64,000 nt of DNA from a virus: positions 1 to 64,000 of the IMG/VR virus record IMGVR_UViG_3300017917_001112; one strand, 5' to 3'. Under the pieces are notes generated by a model, which saw only the letters and a list, made by a program, of their open reading frames with translations, ran no database searches and was not told the DNA's origin. This document shows positions 36,817-47,800 of the stretch, in pieces (within the stretch, counting starts at the first letter, position 1; each line of letters begins with the position of its first letter). The translations under genes and the position numbers were made by a program.

Positions 36817-39800
36817 ATGACTATCGCTAAAGTAAATCCATCAGTAGTTGTTGATTATCAAGCACCTGAGTTTATTCGCTCAGATTATGCTAAGTTTATC
36901 ACATTCTTACAAAAATATTATCAATACTTAGAACAATCTGATAAAGCACTTGGTGTTATTAGAAATCTAGAAACATATAATGACATCGATGAACAAGACG
37001 ATGATGATATTGTTACTACATTTTATACATTGTTTTTACCAGACTTTCCTCAAGTATTAAAAGCAGATAAGAAATTTGTTCTTAAAAACATTGTTGAGTT
37101 TTACAACTCAAAGGGTTCTATTGACTCGGTTAAATCTTTCTTTAGAATTTTATATGGTGAAGAAATAGAAGTATATCTACCAAAAGTAGATGTATTAAAA
37201 TTAAATGCTGGTATTTGGACAAAAGTATTTAAAATTAAGATATACAATCTTTCTTCTGGAACAATAGACAAACTTTTAAATTCTGAAATTTATCAGATCG
37301 ATTCAGTAAATGGAAACATTACTGTAAGAGCAAGAGTAGTTGATTATGATCCACTTGATAGCGTTCTGTATTTAACTGCTGACAATGTAATTTTAAATTT
37401 CTCATCATCTTCTGTTGTTTATGCTATAAACAGCGAAGGAACTTCCGTAACATTTAATTTAAGAACACAACTATCAGAAACATCAATAACATATACAGGT
37501 CTTGGTTATATTCCAGGCGATGATGCAATTCTGTCAACTTCAGTTTCTAATACTGAGGATATTAAAGTTGATGGTATTTCCGCTGGCTATGTTCAAGATA
37601 TAGTTTTAGAAAATGCAGGTGACAATTATTCTATTTTTGATACTATTTCTTTTGGCACATTAAATGCTGGCGATAGAGCAGCTACTGCTAAAATTGCTAG
37701 AACAATTAACAAAGATGTTGTTTCCGAAATAGGTGATGTTAATTGGGTAGATTCAGAAGATAGAATTGTGTATGAAGATGGATTTGAATTGAGACAAGAG
37801 ATGGGCAATTTTGGTTCAGAAATCTCAACACCAAATTTAAAACTTTCTGACGAAACTACAACAAATATAAACACAGGATCAATATCTTCTTCTGAATTTG
37901 GATTTTTGTTAGAGCAACAGGGCGATGAAGTTATAACTTATTCAAGAGCATCATACACATATAATCAGGGATTATTCAGAGCAATTATTCCAAGAATTGG
38001 TTCTACATCAAACTATTCAATCAATTGGGCAAGAAATGAAGGCATTGCTGTTGAGTTGATTGATGAGGAACTTTGGGTTGGTACAAATCAATGCACAACA
38101 GGAACACCATCTTGTCCAGGAACTGTTATTATTGAGTTTGATACAGAGACAGATTATAACGCATTAGACAGAATTGAAGCAACAAATAGATCTACAGTAA
38201 ATGCACCAATTGTATCAACTCTAACTTCAAAATCAACAGACACAAAAATTTTAGATCAAAAAATTGGTGGTCTTTCAGAAACACAACAAATTGGTGTATA
38301 TAAATTCGGACAAGAAACACTTTCTCCATTATACCCATTTTCTGAATCAGATATTGTTAGAGACAGACCTATTGTTTACATTCGTGAAAGAAACACATTA
38401 TATGGTCATGACTTAAACACAACAAGACCATGGGAATATAAATTTATTTTTAAAAAGAACATAAAGGTTAATCTTAAAATTTTTATAATGCCAGTGCAAT
38501 ATGACATAAGAGCAATACAAATTTTAGATGAAGATGGCAGTGATTATATTTCTGAAACAAGTTCCAATGATACTTTTATTTTAGAAAACTCGGAACAAAC
38601 AATTAATGTAAAAAACTTTGATCCTCTAACAGATGTTTCCTCAAATCAAATAACAATTGCAAATCATCCATATAAACAAGGAGAAATTGTTCGTTTTAAT
38701 ACGACAGAGGGTTCTAGTATTATGGGTGGTGCAACCGATGGCGAATTATTTTATGCGCATATTGTTAATGCAAATACAATTAAACTTATTCCATATGGTA
38801 GAGAAAATTTACATTATCAATTATTCAGAACAATTACGCCAGCAGCAAGTTCTGGTGTAAATACAATTTGTTCTTTTGTTGGAGCGCATGTTACTAATGG
38901 TGTTGATTATACATCAAATGATGTTGAACAATCTGCCATTTCAATTTATGCAAGAAAGCGTTCATGTGGATCAAGAGATCTAGATCTAAAATATAATTTA
39001 GATCCAAACATCCCAGTAGATTCTGTTACCAATTTAAAAACAACATATCCATATACTGTTGATAATAAAGTTTATCTTTATCAGTCTATTAATGAAAATG
39101 TTGACTACATTATTTTAGAACGTGCAGATTTTGCAACTAGTGACCAAGTAAATTTAGAATTTGAAATTGATAAAAGAAGCGACAATGAAGCAGAAGGTTA
39201 TGTTACATATCCATATCTTGCTATGGAAACTTCTTCCACAGCAATTGTTCCTCACAATGATGAAATTGAAATTCCAGATTTTAATTCTGTTCGTGTTATG
39301 ATTGAGCGTAAATCTTTACAATCAGTAGATGACATTAATCGTGGTGAGCAAAGATTATTTAAATCATGGGATGACTATGCAGAAATAAGCCCAGCTCAAG
39401 AATTGTTTCATGTTGCACAACCAGTTTACAATGATGAATATGGTGAAACTCCATATTTAACAGTAGCATATCCAACAAATACATCAGATTATGTTTCTGG
39501 TCCATCCGAATTTTCAAATATTGGATCAACCGTAATGATCGCTTCATCTAAAAATAACTCAGTATATTTTACAGATGGTACTGGTGTTGGATCTTTCAAA
39601 TTTGCAGCAGAGTTCGAAGAACAAAGAAGAATTAGTATTATTGAACAAGAATATTACGACAATGTGCCATCATTAGTTACATCGGAAAATGGTCCACTGG
39701 GACAAACTTCTTCTAGTTCTGGCGCATATAAATCTAATGCGAAAAGATATTTTACTATTGGATTTTCATTGCCAGAAGAGTTAAATGTTTATTTTGATTT

Positions 39801-42800
39801 ACCCTTTGAAGTAAATTTAAGAAATATTATCGACAGTTTACCTCATACTACATCTACAATTAAACGTGATACTAGAGAATATATTTCTACTGAAGATACA
39901 GCGTTTAGAGGAGAGTCTGTTTACCTTGCGGAAGATGGAGAATATTTGGCATATGAAATAAATGATGATGGTTTTAATTCACTTGCTGAAGGCAATCTAT
40001 CAATTTTAGAACCAACTATAATGATTGAATTCTTTTCTCCTTCTCTACCATCAACAGATCCAAAAAAACATGTTGTGTATTATGGAAATAAAGCTGAGTA
40101 TACTAAAATATCAAGCGATGTGCAAAGAACAACATATCAATTTTTAAATTGTTGGTCACCAAATTCAATAGTAGTTCCAGACACAACAATTAGAGATTAT
40201 ACTGTATCAATTAGATCATTACATAAAACAGATACTATTATTGAAAAACTTTCTGATAATAGAATGTTAGTAGTAGATCCATCTACGTCAGTTCTTAATG
40301 GTGCATATGTTTCCCCATTCGTTAGAGATTTATATATTCGCAAGGGCGAAAACGATTACGGCAAATACATTAAGTTTTACTCAAATCAAACTGATGCAAT
40401 AGCAGACACAAATTCAATTGTTCCTTTCTCTTTAGGAACAAGTTTTGGTTCTAATTTTGATGGAAATGAATTGTTTTATAATCCTATTGTTTCTGGAAAT
40501 ACTGTTGCTTCAGCAGTAAGTAATCCTGTAAACAAATCATTCAATGGTATGACCACTGAGAATAATATTTCAATATCAAGATATTTTGATCCAGCATCAG
40601 ATGTTACAACAGGAACACCTGGAAGTATTACTATTCAAAATCATGGTTTTGCTGATGGTTCATGGGTAAGATTTAGAGCAGATTTTAATGGGACAACACC
40701 AACAGGATTAACTGATGATACAACATATTATATTAAAGTTATAAATTCTAACACAATTAGATTAGCAACATCCAAAGATAATTATAATTCTTCTACATTT
40801 GTGAACATAACTGCATTTGGTTCAACTGGTAAAACTTGTTCTCTTCAAACAATACCACAGTCTTTCACATATAATTCAATCAAAGAAAATTCATTTGATA
40901 CAAGAAAATATATTGACAATGTACAAATTATTTCAGTTGATACAGTATCAGGTATTTTAACAACAGCCTCAAATCATACATTGAGAAGTTTAAGCACTTT
41001 AGTTTACAATACATCAGGAACTCCAATAGGTGGATTAGTTGCTGGTAAAACTTATTATGCAATATTTGTTACCGAAACTCAATTGAGATTAGCAGAATCT
41101 AAGAATGATGCTCTTCTTTCAATTTATGTACCAGTAACATCTGCTGGAACAGGAACACATGTTATTGAAATTGATGGTTCTAATGGTAACATGCTTGCTA
41201 ATTCAGCTACAAAAGAGCAGTTCTTCTATACACCAAACTACAAAAATTATTTTAAAAATGGTGATGAAGTAGAATTTAGACAACAAAGAGTATTAAGTCC
41301 AGGAATTGTTTCTGGGCAAACTATGTATGTTAAAGATTCAATAAGCACAGGATCTCAAGAACATTTTACGCTAACTACAAATTCTAATGGAACAACAATA
41401 AACTTTGGAACTGCAACAACAAATGCTGCAGGTGTTAACACCTCAACTGATATAATCACTGCATCAAATCATGGTTTCTACACTGGCGAAGAATTGACAT
41501 ACTCAAGCAGCGGAACTTCTATTCAAACTGCTAGTGGCAATTTACCATCAACTGTTTATGTTATTCGTTTAAGCGCATCAACATTTAAAGTTGCCTCTAG
41601 TTCTGAAAATTCATTGGTTGGAACTCCGATTAATCTTACAGGAGCAGGTAGTGGTACACATTATTTTTATAGAACAAACATAACAACTGCTTCAGAAATC
41701 GCTGAGGTAATTCCTCTGTCAACTAGATCGAATGTTAATATGGCATTGAATCCCTCAACTACAGGTACTGGTTATGAAGAGTTTACAATTATGTTTTCAG
41801 ATTCTCTACAAACAGAAACAGGTGTTATTGACAACATCGTATTAACATCTCCTGGATCTTACAAAAGAATACCAGAAATGTCGATTGATGTTGGTCCAAG
41901 AAATGGATCTGGTGCAGTTTTGTATCCAATCATCAAAGACATTGGAAAATTAAGATCTCTAGAAATTTTGGATGGTGGTTTACATTCTACAAATAGAACT
42001 CTATTATTACCAGCCACATTTATTGGAACAACAGCAACTGGAACATTTACTATTGGTGAAACAGTTAAAGTTGGATTGACCGAAGTTGGAACATTGGTTT
42101 CAGTAATTGGAAGATATTATAAAGTTAAACCAAATGGTGGTGCCACAATAATTACATTTGGTGATACAATTACAGGAGTAACATCTGGAGCAACTGTTGT
42201 TGTTGGAAGAAATTATACAATTACTGCTGTAACTATTTCTTCTGCAGCAGCATTTACTACTAGCGAAAAACACTACATTGCAAGAGGCGATAAAGTTAAA
42301 ATATCTGGTTTAGCCACTCAAGGTGTCGCGAATGGAATATACTATGCTTCGCCAATTAATGATACACAATTTAGATTATACACCGATTCTTCACTATCTA
42401 CAATCGTCGGAACAAACGCACCAGCATATGTAAGTGGTGGTTCAATTATTGTTGGTCTTTACATAGCAGATGCAATTGCATCTCCTGGATCAATTACGTC
42501 ATCAACAGCCAACGGATCGACTGTCAATTACGAGGGCGATAAACAGTTGCTTAACACAACAATGAAACTGCAGGATTCATACTATTATCAAGATTATTCA
42601 TATGTTGTAAGAGGTTCTAATACATTCGATAACTGGAAACCATATTTTAACAGATTGGTTCATCCAGCAGGCATGGCTGTATTTGGAGAGGTTGATTACT
42701 TTATGACAAGTAAAGCCAATGAAAAACTAGGTAATACAGAGGTTACTGGAAGTTCAATAAATAATACAAGCACTGCAATCATAACAGAGATGACTACATA

Positions 42801-42801
42801 A
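36817..42801 (+). CDS. gp7: Baseplate wedge protein, gp7-like, greatly enlarged
   Basis: 1994 aa against 1032 in T4. The N-terminus (APEFIRSDYAKFITFLQKYY, GSIDSVKSFFRILYGEEIEVY) is the gp7 signature in marine T4-like phages. The extra length is beta-rich and includes at least four copies of a module with core A/Q-N-H-(G/P/T) plus Y-Y-x-I-x-x-x-x-x-x-x-K/R-L-A, near residues 608, 1275, 1385 and 1548. Similar modules occur in the gp8-like and 2729-aa proteins. gp7 forms the wedge arm. Confidence 0.85.
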   Translation: MTIAKVNPSVVVDYQAPEFIRSDYAKFITFLQKYYQYLEQSDKALGVIRNLETYNDIDEQDDDDIVTTFYTLFLPDFPQVLKADKKFVLKNIVEFYNSKGSIDSVKSFFRILYGEEIEVYLPKVDVLKLNAGIWTKVFKIKIYNLSSGTIDKLLNSEIYQIDSVNGNITVRARVVDYDPLDSVLYLTADNVILNFSSSSVVYAINSEGTSVTFNLRTQLSETSITYTGLGYIPGDDAILSTSVSNTEDIKVDGISAGYVQDIVLENAGDNYSIFDTISFGTLNAGDRAATAKIARTINKDVVSEIGDVNWVDSEDRIVYEDGFELRQEMGNFGSEISTPNLKLSDETTTNINTGSISSSEFGFLLEQQGDEVITYSRASYTYNQGLFRAIIPRIGSTSNYSINWARNEGIAVELIDEELWVGTNQCTTGTPSCPGTVIIEFDTETDYNALDRIEATNRSTVNAPIVSTLTSKSTDTKILDQKIGGLSETQQIGVYKFGQETLSPLYPFSESDIVRDRPIVYIRERNTLYGHDLNTTRPWEYKFIFKKNIKVNLKIFIMPVQYDIRAIQILDEDGSDYISETSSNDTFILENSEQTINVKNFDPLTDVSSNQITIANHPYKQGEIVRFNTTEGSSIMGGATDGELFYAHIVNANTIKLIPYGRENLHYQLFRTITPAASSGVNTICSFVGAHVTNGVDYTSNDVEQSAISIYARKRSCGSRDLDLKYNLDPNIPVDSVTNLKTTYPYTVDNKVYLYQSINENVDYIILERADFATSDQVNLEFEIDKRSDNEAEGYVTYPYLAMETSSTAIVPHNDEIEIPDFNSVRVMIERKSLQSVDDINRGEQRLFKSWDDYAEISPAQELFHVAQPVYNDEYGETPYLTVAYPTNTSDYVSGPSEFSNIGSTVMIASSKNNSVYFTDGTGVGSFKFAAEFEEQRRISIIEQEYYDNVPSLVTSENGPLGQTSSSSGAYKSNAKRYFTIGFSLPEELNVYFDLPFEVNLRNIIDSLPHTTSTIKRDTREYISTEDTAFRGESVYLAEDGEYLAYEINDDGFNSLAEGNLSILEPTIMIEFFSPSLPSTDPKKHVVYYGNKAEYTKISSDVQRTTYQFLNCWSPNSIVVPDTTIRDYTVSIRSLHKTDTIIEKLSDNRMLVVDPSTSVLNGAYVSPFVRDLYIRKGENDYGKYIKFYSNQTDAIADTNSIVPFSLGTSFGSNFDGNELFYNPIVSGNTVASAVSNPVNKSFNGMTTENNISISRYFDPASDVTTGTPGSITIQNHGFADGSWVRFRADFNGTTPTGLTDDTTYYIKVINSNTIRLATSKDNYNSSTFVNITAFGSTGKTCSLQTIPQSFTYNSIKENSFDTRKYIDNVQIISVDTVSGILTTASNHTLRSLSTLVYNTSGTPIGGLVAGKTYYAIFVTETQLRLAESKNDALLSIYVPVTSAGTGTHVIEIDGSNGNMLANSATKEQFFYTPNYKNYFKNGDEVEFRQQRVLSPGIVSGQTMYVKDSISTGSQEHFTLTTNSNGTTINFGTATTNAAGVNTSTDIITASNHGFYTGEELTYSSSGTSIQTASGNLPSTVYVIRLSASTFKVASSSENSLVGTPINLTGAGSGTHYFYRTNITTASEIAEVIPLSTRSNVNMALNPSTTGTGYEEFTIMFSDSLQTETGVIDNIVLTSPGSYKRIPEMSIDVGPRNGSGAVLYPIIKDIGKLRSLEILDGGLHSTNRTLLLPATFIGTTATGTFTIGETVKVGLTEVGTLVSVIGRYYKVKPNGGATIITFGDTITGVTSGATVVVGRNYTITAVTISSAAAFTTSEKHYIARGDKVKISGLATQGVANGIYYASPINDTQFRLYTDSSLSTIVGTNAPAYVSGGSIIVGLYIADAIASPGSITSSTANGSTVNYEGDKQLLNTTMKLQDSYYYQDYSYVVRGSNTFDNWKPYFNRLVHPAGMAVFGEVDYFMTSKANEKLGNTEVTGSSINNTSTAIITEMTT

Positions 42802-42802
42802 A

Positions 42803-44830
42803 ATGCCACAGTACGCAATAATCAAACAAAAAACTAAAGCAAGAAATGCTGCGAATTACGCAGCACAGATCGCTGATGGGGATACTTCTTTGTATTTTTA
42901 TTTTGGAAATCCAGTTTCTTGGGCAACAGTTCCAGGTGGTACAAATAATGACACAAATCCACCAGCACCTAAAGATAACTTAATTGTTGAAAAACAAATT
43001 TGGGATGGAATTATAGGTTTAAAGAAAATAACTGGTTCTGATGTTAAGCGTGGTTTTAAGAGAGTAAACTGGACCAATGGTCAATACTATGATATGTATC
43101 GAGACGACTATGATGGTTCAACAGTTACTGGTGTAAGTTTAGCTGGTGACTATACAAACACAAAACCATTGTCATTAGCAAGATCTAATAATTTGGTGTT
43201 GGTCGACGATGCTGGTGTTTTTAAACTGTATCGCTGTATTGACAACAGAAGCACAACAACAGGAAATCCAATAGCATCCACTACTAAACCAACATTTACA
43301 ACAGCAAGTATTCAAACTCTTGCTGATGGTTATAAGTGGAAATTTATGGGCGAATTAAGTTCAACAGATATTTCCAACTATCTAACAACAAATCATTGCC
43401 CACTCCCAAGTATTGCGGCAACTTCTGCAGCAAATGGTAACGCAACTTCTGTTGTTATGACTAGTCGTGGTGAAGGATATGCGTCAGTTCCAACAGTTAC
43501 TGTTAAGGGCGATGGTACTGGTTTGACTTTAGGAACACCTGTTGTTGTTTCTGGACGTGTGGTTTATGTTCCAATTACTAGCGTAGGAACAGGTTATACT
43601 TATGCAACAGTTACATTTTCTGGTGGTTCGCCAACAACTGCTGCTACTGCTAAAATTATTGTTGCACCAAAAGGTGGATTTGCCAACAATGTAGAGCAAG
43701 AAATAGAACCAAACTTTTTGTTAATCTCCGCATCTAATGAAGAAACTGATGATTATTTTACAACAAGAGGAAATGCACCTACACAATATGGCAACTCTGA
43801 TGTAGCTGGATTGACTTATCGTGTCGTTGGATTATTAGAAAATCCATATAACTATGGAACAACAACAGTTTCTACTGCTAGTTTACTTACAAATTTTACA
43901 GAACACAAAGTTAATTTAATTTCTGGATCAGTTTCATATGGAGACAGATTTACAACAGCAACAAGTGGTTTGAGTAATCCAGTTGCTACAGTTGTTTCGG
44001 TAAGAGATAATACGTCATCAATTGTTAACACAATTTCATTTAATGCAGCAACAGCAGTAAATGGAACAACAAATGAACTAACATCTATTGGTCACAATCT
44101 TGTTACTGGTGACTCTATTCTTTATAATAACAATGGTGGAACTTCTGTAGGTGGATTAACAACAGGTCAAACATATTATGTAATCAAAATTACTGTTGAC
44201 ATTATTAAATTGGCGACTTCTTATGCTAATGCAACATTAGGAAATGCTATACCAATAACTCCTGGAATAGGACTTGGTCATACATTGACACAAACTATCG
44301 TTCAAAAATATGTTGGCTTGGTTAAAACTACAGAACAGTTAATTCAAAATAATCCAATTGTTTCTGGAAACTTACTAACAAGAACAGACAATACAGCTTC
44401 TATGTATGTTGGTCCATATGTTGCGTTTAATGGAAGCAATTTGGGTGTTGTTGGTGTTGGAACAGACATTCTAACTATTCCTGGACATCCGTTTAAAACT
44501 GGAGATTCAGTAGTTTATAGTTCTGGTGCTGGAACAGCAATTGGCACTACAGGTTCTGTCCTTGTTTCTGGAAATACATACTATATAATTCGTATCTCAA
44601 CAAATGAGATTAAATTAGCAACATCATTGGCCAATGCAAACAATGGAATTGCCATAGATTTAATTGGTGCTGGTACTGGAACAACCCACACCTTAACCTA
44701 CAACGGAACAGACAGTGTATATTTACCAACTGCTGAAAAATACAGTGGTAATATAATTTTCACAGAATACAGAAATGCTGTAACTAGAAGTACAGTAAGA
44801 GAAAAATTTAGATTTGTTCTTGAGTTCTGA
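42803..44830 (+). CDS. gp8: Baseplate wedge protein, gp8-like, enlarged
   Basis: 675 aa against 334 in T4. AAQIADGDTSLYFYFGNPVSWA, DMYRDDYDG, YRCIDNRSTT, LADGYKWKFMGELSS and C-terminal IIFTEYRNAV...KFRFVLEF follow the gp8 scheme. The insert at about 420-650 holds two copies of the NH(G/P)-YY-KLA module seen in gp7 (IGHNLVTGDSILYNN; IPGHPFKTGDSVVYSS). Confidence 0.85.
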   Translation: MPQYAIIKQKTKARNAANYAAQIADGDTSLYFYFGNPVSWATVPGGTNNDTNPPAPKDNLIVEKQIWDGIIGLKKITGSDVKRGFKRVNWTNGQYYDMYRDDYDGSTVTGVSLAGDYTNTKPLSLARSNNLVLVDDAGVFKLYRCIDNRSTTTGNPIASTTKPTFTTASIQTLADGYKWKFMGELSSTDISNYLTTNHCPLPSIAATSAANGNATSVVMTSRGEGYASVPTVTVKGDGTGLTLGTPVVVSGRVVYVPITSVGTGYTYATVTFSGGSPTTAATAKIIVAPKGGFANNVEQEIEPNFLLISASNEETDDYFTTRGNAPTQYGNSDVAGLTYRVVGLLENPYNYGTTTVSTASLLTNFTEHKVNLISGSVSYGDRFTTATSGLSNPVATVVSVRDNTSSIVNTISFNAATAVNGTTNELTSIGHNLVTGDSILYNNNGGTSVGGLTTGQTYYVIKITVDIIKLATSYANATLGNAIPITPGIGLGHTLTQTIVQKYVGLVKTTEQLIQNNPIVSGNLLTRTDNTASMYVGPYVAFNGSNLGVVGVGTDILTIPGHPFKTGDSVVYSSGAGTAIGTTGSVLVSGNTYYIIRISTNEIKLATSLANANNGIAIDLIGAGTGTTHTLTYNGTDSVYLPTAEKYSGNIIFTEYRNAVTRSTVREKFRFVLEF

Positions 44831-44836
44831 TAAATA
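44829..44836 (+). promoter_or_regulatory. GATAAATA, candidate late promoter
   Basis: NATAAATA-type box 29 bases upstream of the 2729-aa gene start, overlapping the gp8 stop codon; the gene also has its own GGAG site. Confidence 0.45.
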
Positions 44837-44864
44837 TAAAAGATTACCATTCGGAGAAAAATAA

Positions 44865-47800
44865 ATGGATTTTAATGTAGCTCCATACTACGATGATTAT
44901 GATGAGGATAAGAAATTCCTCCGTGTCTTGTTTCGTCCTGGATATTCACTGCAAGCACGTGAATTAACACAAGCGCAAACAATTTTACAAAAACAAGTTC
45001 AGAGAATCGGCGACTATATTTTTCAAAATAAGTCGAGAGTTATTCCTGGAGCAGCGACTTTTGCAGGCGCATTTTCCATTAAACTTGAACCATTAGAAGT
45101 CGACACAGGAACAAATTTAGACACATTTATTAGAGCAGTTGATGGCATTACTGTTATTGGTGAAACAACAGGTGTCCGTGCAACTATTGTTTTATGTGAA
45201 CCATCATCTACAGCAGGCGATCCACCATTATTGTATATCAAATATCTTGCTGAGGGATTTAATGGCGAAACTGAGTTTGCCCAAAATGAAATTTTAAGTT
45301 TTACTGTTGTTCCTATTAGAACAATAAATTCTCAAGGACAAGAAGTTGAGACATCACCAACATATACAGATCCAATTAGTGGAGAAGTAACTACCGCTCT
45401 TGTTGGATCATATCGTGTTAGAATTCAAAATGCTACTGATTATCAGTCGTTAGCATCTATTGCCTTAATTAATACTGGTATTTTCTATGTAAATGGAGCA
45501 TTTGTAAAAGTAGATGCACAAAAAATATCATTAGCAAAATACAGTAATGAACCATCATGCATGATAGGTTTAGATATTGTTGAAACAATTGTAACACCAG
45601 AAGAAGATGATTCGTTATTAGACAATTCAACTGGTGCACCAAACTATACAGCTCCTGGTGCTCATCGTTATAAGGTGGATTTGGTTCTTAATAAAAAAGA
45701 AATTGGTTTCGAGTCTGAAAATTTTATTCTTTTATTAACATTAAGAAGTGGTATTTTAGAGTATTCCGCAAAAGGAACAAGTCTTTCCTATTTAGAAACA
45801 TTGTTGGCACGTAGAACATTTGACGAATCAGGCGATTATACAGTTAGACAATTTGAAATTGAAGTAAAAGAGCACAGAAATTCAGACCAAGGTCAATGGG
45901 CTGGTATTACAAATTATCAAGTTGGGGATGTGGTTTATTACACAAATCCAACAACAAACATAGTTCAATATTATGTGTCATTAGACAATGGTGTTTCTGG
46001 AACAAGTGCCCCAACACATTCATCAGGATCAGTTAGTGATGGTGGCATTCGCTGGAGATATACCCCAGAAGCCAGATATGATTATGGTCTTTATAATGAT
46101 GCTGAGGGTGGCGATACAGATAAAATAGCATTTGGTCTCAAAAATGGTAAAGCATATGTTAAAGGATTTGAGTATGAAACTAATGGTGTTCGCTATATCG
46201 AAGCACCAAAGGCAAGAGATTTCGCTAGAATAACAAATACAGGCATTCCAATTGCTATTGGTAATTTAATTGATGTCATTCCATTCGGTGTTCCTGATAT
46301 TGATGGTTATCAAATTGTTGATTTATTTAAAGTCGACACACCACCAACCACTGCTCAAACTATGGGCACTATGACAGCATCTACAGATGGGTCTGGTACT
46401 GCCACACCAAACAATGCAGTAGCAAAATTAACTTATGCAATTGTTCAAACACAAGCAGGCGCAACAGCAATTACTGAATATCAAGTTGCAAAATTATTAG
46501 CATCCAATGTTACAACAACTACATTCCCAGTTGCATTAAATTCTTTTGCATCTTCTGGTGGTGCTGCTAACAGCTATGGCACATATTTAACAACATCAAG
46601 AGTTGGTACTGCTCGTATTCGTTATATGGAGGGTGGTCAAACATTAAACGGACGTGCTACTGCTAAGATCTCTCTAATGGATGTTCAGATGAATCCAGGA
46701 GAAGATTTCCGTAAAGTTCGTGTTATCGGCACACCTCTGTCACTCGGCTCAACATCAGCAGGTGGAGATCCACAGTGTTTCCGTGCTTTGGTAATTCCAA
46801 CAACATATAACTCAACATTCATTGGTCAATCTACTGTTGCTACAACAGGAAACAATAACGTAGATATGTCTGGTCTTGGAACAAAATGGGTTTCTGGATC
46901 AACATTAACTGCTGGAGATATGGTTTGGTTCCCAAATGCTCCAACACAATTTTTCTTTGTTCGCGATTTACAAGGTTCGGATCGTACAGCCAAAGTAACT
47001 ACATGGGGATCTTTCGCATTATCTGGTCCATTAAATCGAGCAGATTGTGTATATCAAGCACCAGAAGATTTTGATTCCTTGTTTGCGATGCCAAAAACGG
47101 ATATCTATACAATCCGTGGTGGCGAAACATTACAAGATAACAACACAACCTATACAACATTAGAAAAATATACTGCTTCTGGAGATGCTGGTTCTACATT
47201 CGTAAGTATTAATCTATCGGTTCCAGATCCAGACCAATTACAAATTACTACACCAACTGCGTTTGTTGTTATTAACAATACAACTGGAGAAGCAATGAAT
47301 GTGTTTGATGTAACATTAACAACATCAAACACAGCAACAATTAGATTAATCGCATCATCAAGTCGTGTTGGAGCGATTGCTAATTTGCAGAATGATTCAT
47401 ATACAGTTTATGCTCCAGTATTAAAGCGTTTAATTAATGCAAAAGAAAAAGTAAAATCTCTTGTTTCTTCTACATTAAATCTATCATTACAAACAACAGT
47501 AGAACTTGACATTATTAACATCAATAAAGCTGACATTTATCGTGTGTTAAAAGTTGAAATGTTCCCAAATGTTATCTTTGGTAATGACATTTCTGGATTA
47601 GCGACTGGTAGTGGTATTGACATTACAAGTAATTATGAGTTCGATAATGGTCAGCGTGATACGCACTATGACTTAGGTCGTTTGATTAAAGGTAAATCAG
47701 TACCTTTCCCAACAGGTCCAATTAGAATTACGTTTGAATATTTTGAACACTCGTCTGGCGATTATTTTTCTGCTGACTCATATCCTGATTTGTTATACGA